A stretch of DNA of 64,000 nt, from NCBI RefSeq assembly GCF_033878955.1, contig NZ_CP138858.1, positions 4,305,001 through 4,369,000 of the forward strand, read 5' to 3'. The DNA comes from Coraliomargarita algicola (lineage in GTDB: Bacteria > Verrucomicrobiota > Verrucomicrobiia > Opitutales > Coraliomargaritaceae). The position numbers were made by a program, and so were the translations under genes. Positions 45,778 to 55,909 of the stretch are shown here, piece by piece. How positions within the stretch are numbered: the stretch's first letter is position 1; every line of letters begins with the position of its first letter. Under the pieces are notes generated by a model, which was not told the DNA's origin, searched no databases, and saw only the letters and a list, made by a program, of their open reading frames with translations.

Positions 45778-46953
45778 TTAAGACTCTAATTCTTCTTCTT
45801 TAGCGGTCAGGGCGGGTAAATATTTTTCCCGTGCGAGGCGCCAGAAGACCAGGAAGAAGGCGGTGAGGGGGATTGCGAGGATCATGCCTAGGAGTCCGCC
45901 TAGGGCAGCGCCCCAGAAGAAGACGGAGAATATTATGAGCATGGGGCCCATTCCTGTTTTATCCCCCATGATGCGGGGCGTGAATACGTAGTCGGTCAAT
46001 AGCTGACCTATTATAAACACTACGGCACAGGCGATGATGAGGCCGACGCCGCCATCGTCCTGTAGATAGGCGATGGGCAATACGGTGACGACTCCGAGCA
46101 TGGTACCGAGATAGGGTATGATATTGAGTAAACCGAGCACTATGCCGAGTATGAGGCCAAATTTAAGGCCCACGATTCCGAAGCCAATGGCTAAAACGAT
46201 GCCAAGTAAGAGACCGATAATGATTTGTCCGCGGAAAAATGAAACAAGTATTTGGCTGAATTGCTTGGCTAGAAATACGAGGTCTTTTTTGCGCTCTTCG
46301 GGAAGGAAGCTAAGTTGTTTGTCGATGTCTTTCCAGATGTTGCGATCGCCATTTAGGATGAAAAAGAGGTAAACGGGGATGATTGAATAGGCGGCGATTT
46401 TGCCAAAGATACTGCCTAGAAATGCGAGCATTGAGCCTGCGGATGATTGAGCGTGCGCTAGCGCTTGCTTTAATAGATCCGTGTTGCCTTCTAAGAAATT
46501 CATCAAATAGACGTCCGGCGATTCGCCTAGTTGCTCAGTCAGCCACTCCCAGATGGAGGGGGCAAAGCCTTGGGCGGATTCTAACAGGCGAGTGAGCATA
46601 CCAGGGGCTGCTTTGAGAAAGTCGCCTGCGTTGTCGAGGGCTGGTGGGACGACAAAGACGGCGATCGCCACGAGTGTCATTAAAACGAGCGCGAAGAGTA
46701 GAATAATACCGCCGACGCGATTGAGGCGTGTCTTGGTTTCGCAGAGAGTGATGATGGGGCGCAGTAGAGTGGCGAGGATGGCTGCGATGGCGAGTGGTAA
46801 GAGGACGTCTTTGAATTGCGTGACTAACTCGCGCAGTAGCGCGAATAGAAAGTAGGCCGTGCATGCGAGGAAAACAGTCGCCAATGCTGTCCCACCTGCT
46901 GCGACGATACGTTTTTGAGAGGGCGAGAGGAAGGGTGTATCGTTTTCGGACAT
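45778..46953 (-). CDS. AI-2E family transporter
   Basis: 391 residues, about eight helices in the pattern of the AI-2E transporter family. Members include the proposed AI-2 exporter TqsA and Na+/H+ antiporters, so the substrate cannot be read from sequence. Helix and loop signatures include PLAIAAILATLLRPI near the N-terminus, SFFRGQIIIGLLLGIVLAI, LGLLNIIPYLGTMLG and the C-terminal GAALGGLLGMILAIPLTA. It stands alone, convergent with the RAYT gene with only 11 bp between stops. Confidence 0.88.
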   Translation of the reverse strand: MSENDTPFLSPSQKRIVAAGGTALATVFLACTAYFLFALLRELVTQFKDVLLPLAIAAILATLLRPIITLCETKTRLNRVGGIILLFALVLMTLVAIAVFVVPPALDNAGDFLKAAPGMLTRLLESAQGFAPSIWEWLTEQLGESPDVYLMNFLEGNTDLLKQALAHAQSSAGSMLAFLGSIFGKIAAYSIIPVYLFFILNGDRNIWKDIDKQLSFLPEERKKDLVFLAKQFSQILVSFFRGQIIIGLLLGIVLAIGFGIVGLKFGLILGIVLGLLNIIPYLGTMLGVVTVLPIAYLQDDGGVGLIIACAVVFIIGQLLTDYVFTPRIMGDKTGMGPMLIIFSVFFWGAALGGLLGMILAIPLTAFFLVFWRLAREKYLPALTAKEEELES

Positions 46954-47091
46954 AGTTACTAGCCAAGTTGTCGGCGGTTGAAGCGCAATCTCGTATTTCG
47001 TCGGGCCTGATCGGTCTCAAATATACTTCGAGTTTAAATTTGGATTCAGAGTGAGCGTGAAATATTCACTTTTAAACTGAGCTTTAAAGCA

Positions 47092-49014
47092 TTACTCACA
47101 GACGAGCGGTGGCATGGGTAAGCCGAGGCTAGTTGATATGACATGCACTAGACTGAGCTCCTCTTGGGCCACTTTCCCGTCGGCCAATACGACTGCGAGT
47201 GCGCCCTCGAAGATCACCTTTTTCTGAGGTAGGGGCAAGTTGACCAGTAAGTCTAATGCTGCCTCTAAGGCATCGAAGCTGATGTCCTCTTCCGGTAATA
47301 GAATGGATTGCTTCAATAGGTAGCGATCGCATTTGCGTGCGCCGGCTCGGAAGGCTAGCTCGCGCGCCTCTGGTTCAACTGCGGCCGTATAGCTAATGGC
47401 TGAGAGTAATACGCAAAGTGGCATTTCCAGCTGTGCCGGCGGAAGCGGTTTTACCTGCCGCGAAGGGCTGCGGCGTGTGCGCACATAAGTTGCGACGGCG
47501 CGCAGTAAGGCGAGTTCTTCGAGTTCGATTGCGCCGTCACTATGCGCCAGTTCACGTATTAAATCAGCTTGGGCTGCCAATCCATCGATACCTTTTGCCG
47601 CTGCCATCGGAAGCGCGAGTTCGAACAGAGCAAAGCGTTGGTTCAAGTTCAATGCACGCAGGCGTGGCAACCAAGCTTCTGTTTCACGGTACGCCGCGCC
47701 ATCGACTCGCGATTTGATGACTTGTAATTGGGGGACATCGTCTGCACTGGCGCTGGCTGTGATTTGCAAGCCCAGCAAAACTGCGGCGGCGGCCTCTGGG
47801 CTTTGGTGTAGGCGATCCAAATCTTGAGCAATTTGAGCATGTATTTGCTCTGCACTGAGAATGGCAGCTGCGCTGACTTGCCCAATACTATTGATGAAGT
47901 CATGCGCTTGGGTGGGGGACGTCTGTGGCTTCGGTTGTTTGTGCGCGTTGCTGGAACGTTTGCTGCGTGTGACAGTTTTGACAAAGCGTCCATCCCAATT
48001 GGGCTCAATAGCGCTGATCCGTTGTTCGAGTGGGGGGTGGGTGGCAAATAGCGGCACGCTTCTTGATTTGAGTGCATTGGCAAAGAAAAAGTGCGCAGTT
48101 TCTTGCGAATGAGCATTGGCGATGCTGCCGTGGAGGGGCGCGCCGCCGATTTTTTTTAATGCCCCTGCGATGCCTGAGGGGTTTCGAGTAAATTGTACGG
48201 CCGCAGCGTCTGCCAGAAACTCTCGTTGGCGCGAAATCGCACTTTGAATTAATCGACCGAAAAATACACCGATGTATCCGATTGCCATTACGGCTAAGCC
48301 AATCAGCATAATTGCGACCACGGCTCCACCGCCGTCTTTGTCGCGGCGACGGCCACCACCGCTGAATAGGCTGGCGCGTGCGGTGCTTCTGAAAAAGAAT
48401 TGCCCGAGCACGGCGATGGCCAAAATGCCAAACAGCACTCCCATCAAGCGAATGTTTAGGCGCATATCGCCATTCAAAATGTGGCTAAATTCGTGCGCGA
48501 CTACGCCTTGTAGCTCATCTCGATTCAAGCTGCGCATGCAACCGCGTGTGACTGCCACAACTGCGTCGGCAGGACTGAAGCCAGCCGCAAAGGCATTGAT
48601 CCCATCTTCTGGCAGTAGATAGACTTCGGGCATCGGCACTCCCGAGGCAATGGACATCTCTTCGACGATATTCATCAGTTTGCGCTCGTCGGGGTCCTGT
48701 GTGCTTTGCTGAATTTGGCTGCCGCCCATCGAACGCGCCACGTAGCCACCGCCCGAGCGTAGTTGTGCGATCTTGTAGAGCGAGCAAGTGCCCACTAAGG
48801 CGCAGACCGCCGCAAATGTGCCGAAGAACAGTTCCGGTTGCCACCAGATCATGGGCGTGCCGACTTGAGCCTTTGAATCAGAGAGTCCGCTCTCCATGAC
48901 AAAGACCACCACCGCATATAACGCGATAGCGATACTCAGAACAGCCATCGCGAACAGTAGCACCATTAGGCGCGTGCGTTTACGCGCCAGTTCTTGGGCG
49001 TCGAAAAAATCCAT
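47092..49014 (-). CDS. M48 family zinc metallopeptidase with TerB-like C-terminal region
   Basis: 640 residues. The N-terminal 270 residues are an HtpX-like membrane peptidase. There are helices at about 15-40 and 58-80, the zinc motif HEFSH at 174-178, two more helices at about 190-208 and 231-255, and REFLAD at 264-269 with the third zinc ligand. After a linker, a long helical region ends in a TerB-like domain (FEGALAVVLADGKVAQEELSLV), an acidic metal-binding-type fold. Homologous membrane proteases degrade damaged membrane proteins. It lies 21 bp downstream of lemA, an arrangement common in this family. Confidence 0.9.
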   Translation of the reverse strand: MDFFDAQELARKRTRLMVLLFAMAVLSIAIALYAVVVFVMESGLSDSKAQVGTPMIWWQPELFFGTFAAVCALVGTCSLYKIAQLRSGGGYVARSMGGSQIQQSTQDPDERKLMNIVEEMSIASGVPMPEVYLLPEDGINAFAAGFSPADAVVAVTRGCMRSLNRDELQGVVAHEFSHILNGDMRLNIRLMGVLFGILAIAVLGQFFFRSTARASLFSGGGRRRDKDGGGAVVAIMLIGLAVMAIGYIGVFFGRLIQSAISRQREFLADAAAVQFTRNPSGIAGALKKIGGAPLHGSIANAHSQETAHFFFANALKSRSVPLFATHPPLEQRISAIEPNWDGRFVKTVTRSKRSSNAHKQPKPQTSPTQAHDFINSIGQVSAAAILSAEQIHAQIAQDLDRLHQSPEAAAAVLLGLQITASASADDVPQLQVIKSRVDGAAYRETEAWLPRLRALNLNQRFALFELALPMAAAKGIDGLAAQADLIRELAHSDGAIELEELALLRAVATYVRTRRSPSRQVKPLPPAQLEMPLCVLLSAISYTAAVEPEARELAFRAGARKCDRYLLKQSILLPEEDISFDALEAALDLLVNLPLPQKKVIFEGALAVVLADGKVAQEELSLVHVISTSLGLPMPPLVCE

Positions 49015-49035
49015 TGTGAGAGCTTTGCAGTTCGC

Positions 49036-49635
49036 TTAGAAGCTGACTTTTACGGCTTCACGCTCCTGTGCTTCTGTGATCTCGAATAGCTGTGCTTCGC
49101 GGAATCCGAGTGTGCTAGAGAAGAGGACTGCCGGGAAGACTTCGCGCTTTGTATTATAGGTCATGACCGCGTCGTTGTAGGCTTGGCGGGCAAATGCGAT
49201 CTTGTTTTCCGTGGAGGTCAGTTCTTCGGTGAGCTGCATCATATTTTGATTGGCCTTCAAGTCGGGATAAGATTCCGACAATGCAAAGAATTTTGACATC
49301 GCGCCTGTCAGCGCAGTCTCTGCGCCCATGAGATTCTTTATGGCGTCTGGGTTGCCTGGATCGCTCGCAGCAGCCTGTCCAGCAGAAGCGGCTCCGTTAC
49401 GTGCAGCAATGACTGCTTCCAGCGTTTCGCGTTCGTGCGATAGATAGCCCTTTGCCGTTTCAACCAAGTTAGGTATTAAGTCGTAACGACGTTTCAATTG
49501 CACATCGATTTGGGCAAAGGCGTTTTTAAAACGATTGCGCAAAGTGACGAGGCCATTGTAAACGCCCATTACCCAGAGCGCGATCACTACACAGAAGGCC
49601 ACAAATATAGCTAATAGTATCCATCCAATCATCAT
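49036..49635 (-). CDS. lemA: LemA family protein
   Basis: 199 residues. One N-terminal helix (about 3-24) anchors a helical-bundle domain with the family segments YNGLVTLRNRFKNAFAQIDVQ, KRRYDLIPNLVETAKGY and FALSESYPDLKANQNM. I choose the ATG at 49635 because AAGGA lies five bases upstream; a second ATG follows directly at 49632. LemA proteins often pair with an M48 or TPM-type partner; the M48 gene follows at once. The cellular role is unproven. Confidence 0.93.
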   Translation of the reverse strand: MMIGWILLAIFVAFCVVIALWVMGVYNGLVTLRNRFKNAFAQIDVQLKRRYDLIPNLVETAKGYLSHERETLEAVIAARNGAASAGQAAASDPGNPDAIKNLMGAETALTGAMSKFFALSESYPDLKANQNMMQLTEELTSTENKIAFARQAYNDAVMTYNTKREVFPAVLFSSTLGFREAQLFEITEAQEREAVKVSF

Positions 49636-49808
49636 AATATTCCTTTTTGTTGAGTCATGTGAGCTGCAGTCTTGGTGCACGCTTGCTCTTTATTTAGAAT
49701 TTTAATCATTAATAAGAATTGCTGCGAATACAATTACTGAAAAAAGAAAATCAAATCCTGGTTATGTGACCTGAGTGTCTTCATTGGGAGTTGCAGCTTA
49801 AGCTATAC

Positions 49809-49842
49809 AAAAAAGGACCCCACTCGTTGGAGTGGGGTCCTT
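49809..49842 (-). terminator. Intrinsic terminator of fusA
   Basis: AAGGACCCCACTC (49813-49825) and GAGTGGGGTCCTT (49830-49842) form a perfect 13-bp GC-rich stem with a 4-nt loop. On the minus strand a run of T's follows (complement of A's at 49809-49814). It lies 50 bp after the fusA stop and before lemA, so the fusA transcript ends here. Confidence 0.95.
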
Positions 49843-49891
49843 GTAAAATATTGATCTCTATCGGCTGATAGAGCAACAGTGCTCGAAAGCT

Positions 49892-52006
<2,115 letters not shown>

Positions 52007-52089
52007 GATCGTATCGTATGTGTGTTAAGAGTTTGTTTGTGTGTGGTTTAGAAGGGCATCGGCAGACTCAGTGCACGCCGTGAAATTCC

Positions 52090-52121
52090 AAAAAAGAGGC
52101 GGAGATTAGGCCTCCTTCGCC
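52090..52121 (-). terminator. Probable terminator after the second hybrid kinase gene
   Basis: On the minus strand GGC-GAA-GGAG (complement of 52112-52121) pairs with CTCC-GCC (complement of 52098-52104), with a 3-nt bulge. A T-run follows (complement of A's at 52090-52095). It lies 57 bp after the kinase stop. Further paired arms upstream (CTGCAA/TTGCAG at 52125-52130/52151-52156, AGGCC/GGCCT at 52108-52112/52173-52177) could form a larger or alternative structure. Confidence 0.5.
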
Positions 52122-52177
52122 AGACTGCAAGGCAAGAAAACAGCTGTTTTTTGCAGCGAGCTTGCTTAGGCGGGCCT

Positions 52178-54331
52178 CTAAGCGATGTAGCGCGCGATCT
52201 TTTCGCGGAATAATTGGAGGTTGATCGGCTTTGTGATAAAATCAGACATGCCGTAGTCTAAGCAGCGTTGTTCGGTGGAACTTTCCACATTTGCGGTGAG
52301 CGCAATGACGGGTGTTTGACGGTTGGTCGGGGTTGATTTTATTTCTTTGGTCGCGTCGAAACCGTCAAGTAAGGGCATGCTCAGGTCCATGAGTATGAGA
52401 TCATACTTATTTTCCTGTGCGAGTTGGACCGCAATTTGCCCATTGGCTGCGATCGTTGACTGGCAGCCGAATAAAGAGAGTGTGCGTTCCATCAGTTGGG
52501 CATTTGTAAACTCATCTTCGACGACCAGAATGTTTAGACCGCGATCTAGCTCTTGGAATCTGTTTTCGACTTTTGCTTCTGCGATGGGTTGTAAGGGGAG
52601 GGTGACGGTAAAGCAGCTGCCTTCGCCTTCGCGGCTGGTGGCATCGATCCGGCCACCCATGATATTGACAAGCTTATGGCAGGTTGCCAGCCCAAGGCCG
52701 ATCCCTGGGTAGTTGCGTTTATAGGATGCGTCGACTTGGGAGAATGGTTTGAAGAGTTTCTGGAGCAGGGCTTCATCGATCCCGATTCCCGTGTCTTGGA
52801 TGATGAATTGATATTCGTCGTTTGCCTGTGTTTTTTGGCCAATCGTGAGCTGGACTGTGCCTTCTTGCGTATATTTACAGGCGTTTTCCAATAGTATGTT
52901 GATCAAGCTCTTGAGCATATGAGCGTCGGTCTGCACGCGTAGGTCTTCGTTTATGGGCTGTAAATGTGCGTCACCATTCTGGAAGTGTAATTGGAGGTGC
53001 GGAGCGTTGAGTTGAGCTTGATTTAGTCGATCCTGGCAGGTTTCGAGTAATCGGGTCGGTGACTTTTTCGGTTTAATATGACCACGGTTGAGACGTGAAT
53101 ACTCTAATACTTGGTTGACGAGGGTTAACATTCTCTCGCTCTCGCTGAGTATGGTTTGGAGCATTTCAGCGTTTTCACCTTGGGAGTCTTCCAGGAGCAT
53201 CGCGGTATATCCCATTATCGGGTTCAATGGGGTGCGCATTTCGTGGCTCATGACTGCCAAAAATTCGCTTTTTGCCTTATTGGCGCTCTCTGCGAGTACT
53301 TTGGCCCGTTCCATTTCAAGGTAGGCGTTTTTTTGCTGATCTTGTAGTTCGATACGATGTATGGCTTGGCTCAGATCGTTGCAGATTTCTTCGACAAATG
53401 AGATTTCTTCCGTTTCGGACAGTGCGCTTGTGGGGGTGGCGATGGCGAATATGCCATAATCCTTATTGTGATTGGATAATTTGACCGTGATGCGTAGTAA
53501 GTTGTCGCAGTCGTTGGGGAATAAGCAGCATGCGGGGGCGGGTTCGCCAGGCGAGTATTTGACTAGGTCTTGAGTGCTTTGTGCGATCATTTGGTAGCAT
53601 GCGGGCATCTCATGCTGGGAGACTCGCTCGCTCACATGAAGGGGGAGTCCATTGGCGGCTGCCTCATAAAAGAAAGCAACTTCTTCGGATGCACCTTTGA
53701 GGGCACACCATGCCCGCTTGCATTGATAGTTTTGAATCAGTAGGTCGCAACATTGGGTGATGAGTGAGTTCAGATCATTTTCACGGGCGATCAGCTTATT
53801 GATGGTGCAAATTTCTTTGAGCAGGTGGCTGAGTCGTTCGGTGCGTTGTTGGGTCAGGGCCTGATCGGCTGTCTCCGTCCATTGGCAAACGACACATTGC
53901 AGTGTGCCCGCTAGGTCCAGGATGGGGAACATGACGACGTCGATGTAAATGGTTAATATTTCCGGTTGATCGGTGCCTACCGGAGTTCTGCTTGGACTCC
54001 ATGGGGTGCCAAAGCGAATCGACGTGTGTTGCTCGAAAACGGACTTAACTTTGGGTAGAAAACCAGCTCGCTCGAGGTCTTCATCTTCCAACACATTGTA
54101 ATGCTCGATATTTTCGCCATCGGCTAAGTTTAAAGCCTTTCGCATCGGCTTATTTATGCGGGTGACCTGACCATTAGGAGCGGCGACCCACATCGGAAAG
54201 GGCGTGCTTTTTAGTAAAGTCTCCAGCTCGATGCTGATTGAGTGCTCGCCAGTGCTCTCAGTCATATTGGACCGCTGCGGGGATTGAATCCTGTCCGCTG
54301 GGGTCTTGTTTGTGTTTTTTTCCTGAAGCAT
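52178..54331 (-). CDS. Hybrid sensor histidine kinase (PAS-GAF-HisKA-HATPase-REC)
   Basis: 717 residues, no transmembrane helix, so cytoplasmic. A PAS-like domain (about 34-155) is followed by a GAF-like domain (about 165-325) with several Cys. A short helix leads to the H-box SHEMRTP with His363, an HATPase domain (NILLENACKYTQEG, DTGIGI, GIGLGLATCHKL) and a C-terminal receiver with phospho-acceptor Asp at about 649 (LILMDLSMP) and a TKP lysine. The signal is unknown. It may start at 54265 (MTESTG). No partner regulator is adjacent. Confidence 0.92.
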   Translation of the reverse strand: MLQEKNTNKTPADRIQSPQRSNMTESTGEHSISIELETLLKSTPFPMWVAAPNGQVTRINKPMRKALNLADGENIEHYNVLEDEDLERAGFLPKVKSVFEQHTSIRFGTPWSPSRTPVGTDQPEILTIYIDVVMFPILDLAGTLQCVVCQWTETADQALTQQRTERLSHLLKEICTINKLIARENDLNSLITQCCDLLIQNYQCKRAWCALKGASEEVAFFYEAAANGLPLHVSERVSQHEMPACYQMIAQSTQDLVKYSPGEPAPACCLFPNDCDNLLRITVKLSNHNKDYGIFAIATPTSALSETEEISFVEEICNDLSQAIHRIELQDQQKNAYLEMERAKVLAESANKAKSEFLAVMSHEMRTPLNPIMGYTAMLLEDSQGENAEMLQTILSESERMLTLVNQVLEYSRLNRGHIKPKKSPTRLLETCQDRLNQAQLNAPHLQLHFQNGDAHLQPINEDLRVQTDAHMLKSLINILLENACKYTQEGTVQLTIGQKTQANDEYQFIIQDTGIGIDEALLQKLFKPFSQVDASYKRNYPGIGLGLATCHKLVNIMGGRIDATSREGEGSCFTVTLPLQPIAEAKVENRFQELDRGLNILVVEDEFTNAQLMERTLSLFGCQSTIAANGQIAVQLAQENKYDLILMDLSMPLLDGFDATKEIKSTPTNRQTPVIALTANVESSTEQRCLDYGMSDFITKPINLQLFREKIARYIA

Positions 54332-54469
54332 TCAAAGTTAGTTGGGTGAATCTGACTATTGTGTGGGGGTAAATGCTCATTTAGTCGTTATTTTCACTTA
54401 TGTCCAGAATTAGCTTCATTATTTCTTGGTATGAGGAGGTCCTTGCCAGAGCAGAGCAGGGCATATCGC

Positions 54470-54844
54470 CTATACTAAGGAGATGAGCCAACGGCTTACG
54501 CGCCAATCGGTGATCCATTCCAATGCTAGGAATTGGTAAAATCCGACGATGCACCAGAAGGCGATACGGAAGCTGCGTTTGCTGGTCTTATGGCGAAAGA
54601 GTTGCTGCGCGAGATAGGCCGCTGGCCAGCCACCGAGCAGCTCGAAGCTATGTAGACTTTTTTCTGGGATGCGCCAGAGGCCTTTCTGTGCTCTGCGTTT
54701 GTCTTGCCAGTAGCTGACAAAGGTGGTCACTGAGATGAACAGCCAGTAGCCGAGGATGAATTGCCAGTCGATATTGGCGGATAGTTTATAAAGTCCCACT
54801 AAAGGGAGGATGCCGCAAACGAGTATAGGAATGTGGCGCTTCAT
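54470..54844 (-). CDS. DUF1294 membrane protein
   Basis: 124 residues with about four helices. The segment SYWQDKRRAQKGLWRIPEK, then LHSFELLGGWPAAYLAQQLF, is the core of the DUF1294 family, whose members occur alone or fused to cold-shock domains. Function is unknown. I start at the ATG at 54844, since residues from 54949 do not fit the family. It follows the TPR gene by four bases at the end of the helicase-PP2C-TPR run. Confidence 0.85.
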   Translation of the reverse strand: MKRHIPILVCGILPLVGLYKLSANIDWQFILGYWLFISVTTFVSYWQDKRRAQKGLWRIPEKSLHSFELLGGWPAAYLAQQLFRHKTSKRSFRIAFWCIVGFYQFLALEWITDWRVSRWLISLV

Positions 54845-54848
54845 ACAT

Positions 54849-55154
54849 TTAGAGGTCGGCCAGAATGCTGCGTAGTTCCGCAGCGGGCTCGTCGTGGTGT
54901 TGTGCAACGGCGAGCTGCAGTGCAGTTTCCAAGATCGATTTGGCTTCAAGCGGCTGATTATTTTGCAGCATTGCTTTGCCTAATAATATGCGAGGGAGCA
55001 TCCAGTCATCGCGTGAATCGGCGCATTTTTTTAGGTGCGGAATGGCGTCCAGAGTGTCGCCCTCCTCGTAGAGTGCTTGCCCCAAGCTGAAGCGGAAGAG
55101 CATGTTTTCGGGCTTGGCCAGAACTTTTGGTAGGAAAATTTCTGATTTTTTCAT
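54849..55154 (-). CDS. Small TPR-repeat protein
   Basis: 101 residues. Two to three tetratricopeptide-like helical repeats are seen (ENMLFRFSLGQALYEEGDTLDAI and MLPRILLGKAMLQNNQPLEAKSILETALQL). No signal peptide or membrane helix. It sits ten bases after the PP2C phosphatase gene and may be its interaction partner. The ATG at 55154 fits the start of the repeats. Confidence 0.75.
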   Translation of the reverse strand: MKKSEIFLPKVLAKPENMLFRFSLGQALYEEGDTLDAIPHLKKCADSRDDWMLPRILLGKAMLQNNQPLEAKSILETALQLAVAQHHDEPAAELRSILADL

Positions 55155-55164
55155 CAATCTAAGT

Positions 55165-55881
55165 TTATGAAATGTGGACAACAATGACAGTAATGTTGTC
55201 GGGGCCTTCATTGTCATTGGCCATTTGGGCGAGTTGTTGACAGGCTTGCTTGGGGCTTTGTTTGCGGGCGAGCTCTTCTTTGATCGCTTCAGCGGAGAGT
55301 ACTTTATTCAGCCCGTCGGTGCAGAGTAGCAGTCGGTCGCCGGGTTCGACGGTGATTCGTCTTTGATCGACTTTCAAGGCTTCGCCTTGTCCCACGCAGC
55401 GGGTGAGAGTGTGGCAATATTCGGGCGGCATGATGGCGCGAGCGGATTCGCCCTGGCGGTCGATCAATTCCTGCTCCATGGTGTGGTCGGTGGTGAGTTT
55501 TTCCAGATCTTCGCCACGGAGTAGATACGCGGCCGAGTCGCCTACATGCCCGATGAGTAGTTGATCTCCAACGATTTGGCCGATTGTCAAGGTGCTGCCG
55601 CTGCCTGTAAATGGGTGTGCCTCGAAGCCTTCTTGGGCTACGATTTGATTGATGCCTATAATCAGATCCGTCAGATCGACGCGCTCCTCTTCGGAGTCGA
55701 CTCGTTTCATTGTTTGTGCGAGTAGCTGAACTATGCGCTGGCTAGTTTCAGCACCTCCTGGCAGGCCGCCCAAGCCATCGGCGACCGCATAAAACTGATG
55801 TGCGTCGTCAAGGAAGAGAGAATCTTCGTTTGCGTGGCGGACTTTGCCTTGGTCGGATATACCGTGGGAGATTACTTGCAT
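55165..55881 (-). CDS. PP2C-type serine/threonine protein phosphatase
   Basis: 238 residues, the bacterial Stp1/PrpC size. The metal-binding motifs are complete: RHANEDSLFL near the N-terminus, VADGLGGLPGG, GHVGDSAAYLLR, CTDGLNKVL and EGPDNITVIVV at the C-terminus. It dephosphorylates Ser/Thr (and perhaps Tyr) residues; no kinase gene is nearby. The gene follows the helicase by 28 bp. Confidence 0.92.
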   Translation of the reverse strand: MQVISHGISDQGKVRHANEDSLFLDDAHQFYAVADGLGGLPGGAETSQRIVQLLAQTMKRVDSEEERVDLTDLIIGINQIVAQEGFEAHPFTGSGSTLTIGQIVGDQLLIGHVGDSAAYLLRGEDLEKLTTDHTMEQELIDRQGESARAIMPPEYCHTLTRCVGQGEALKVDQRRITVEPGDRLLLCTDGLNKVLSAEAIKEELARKQSPKQACQQLAQMANDNEGPDNITVIVVHIS

Positions 55882-55909
55882 TGAAGGTGATATGGCGAAT
55901 TGAAGAATA

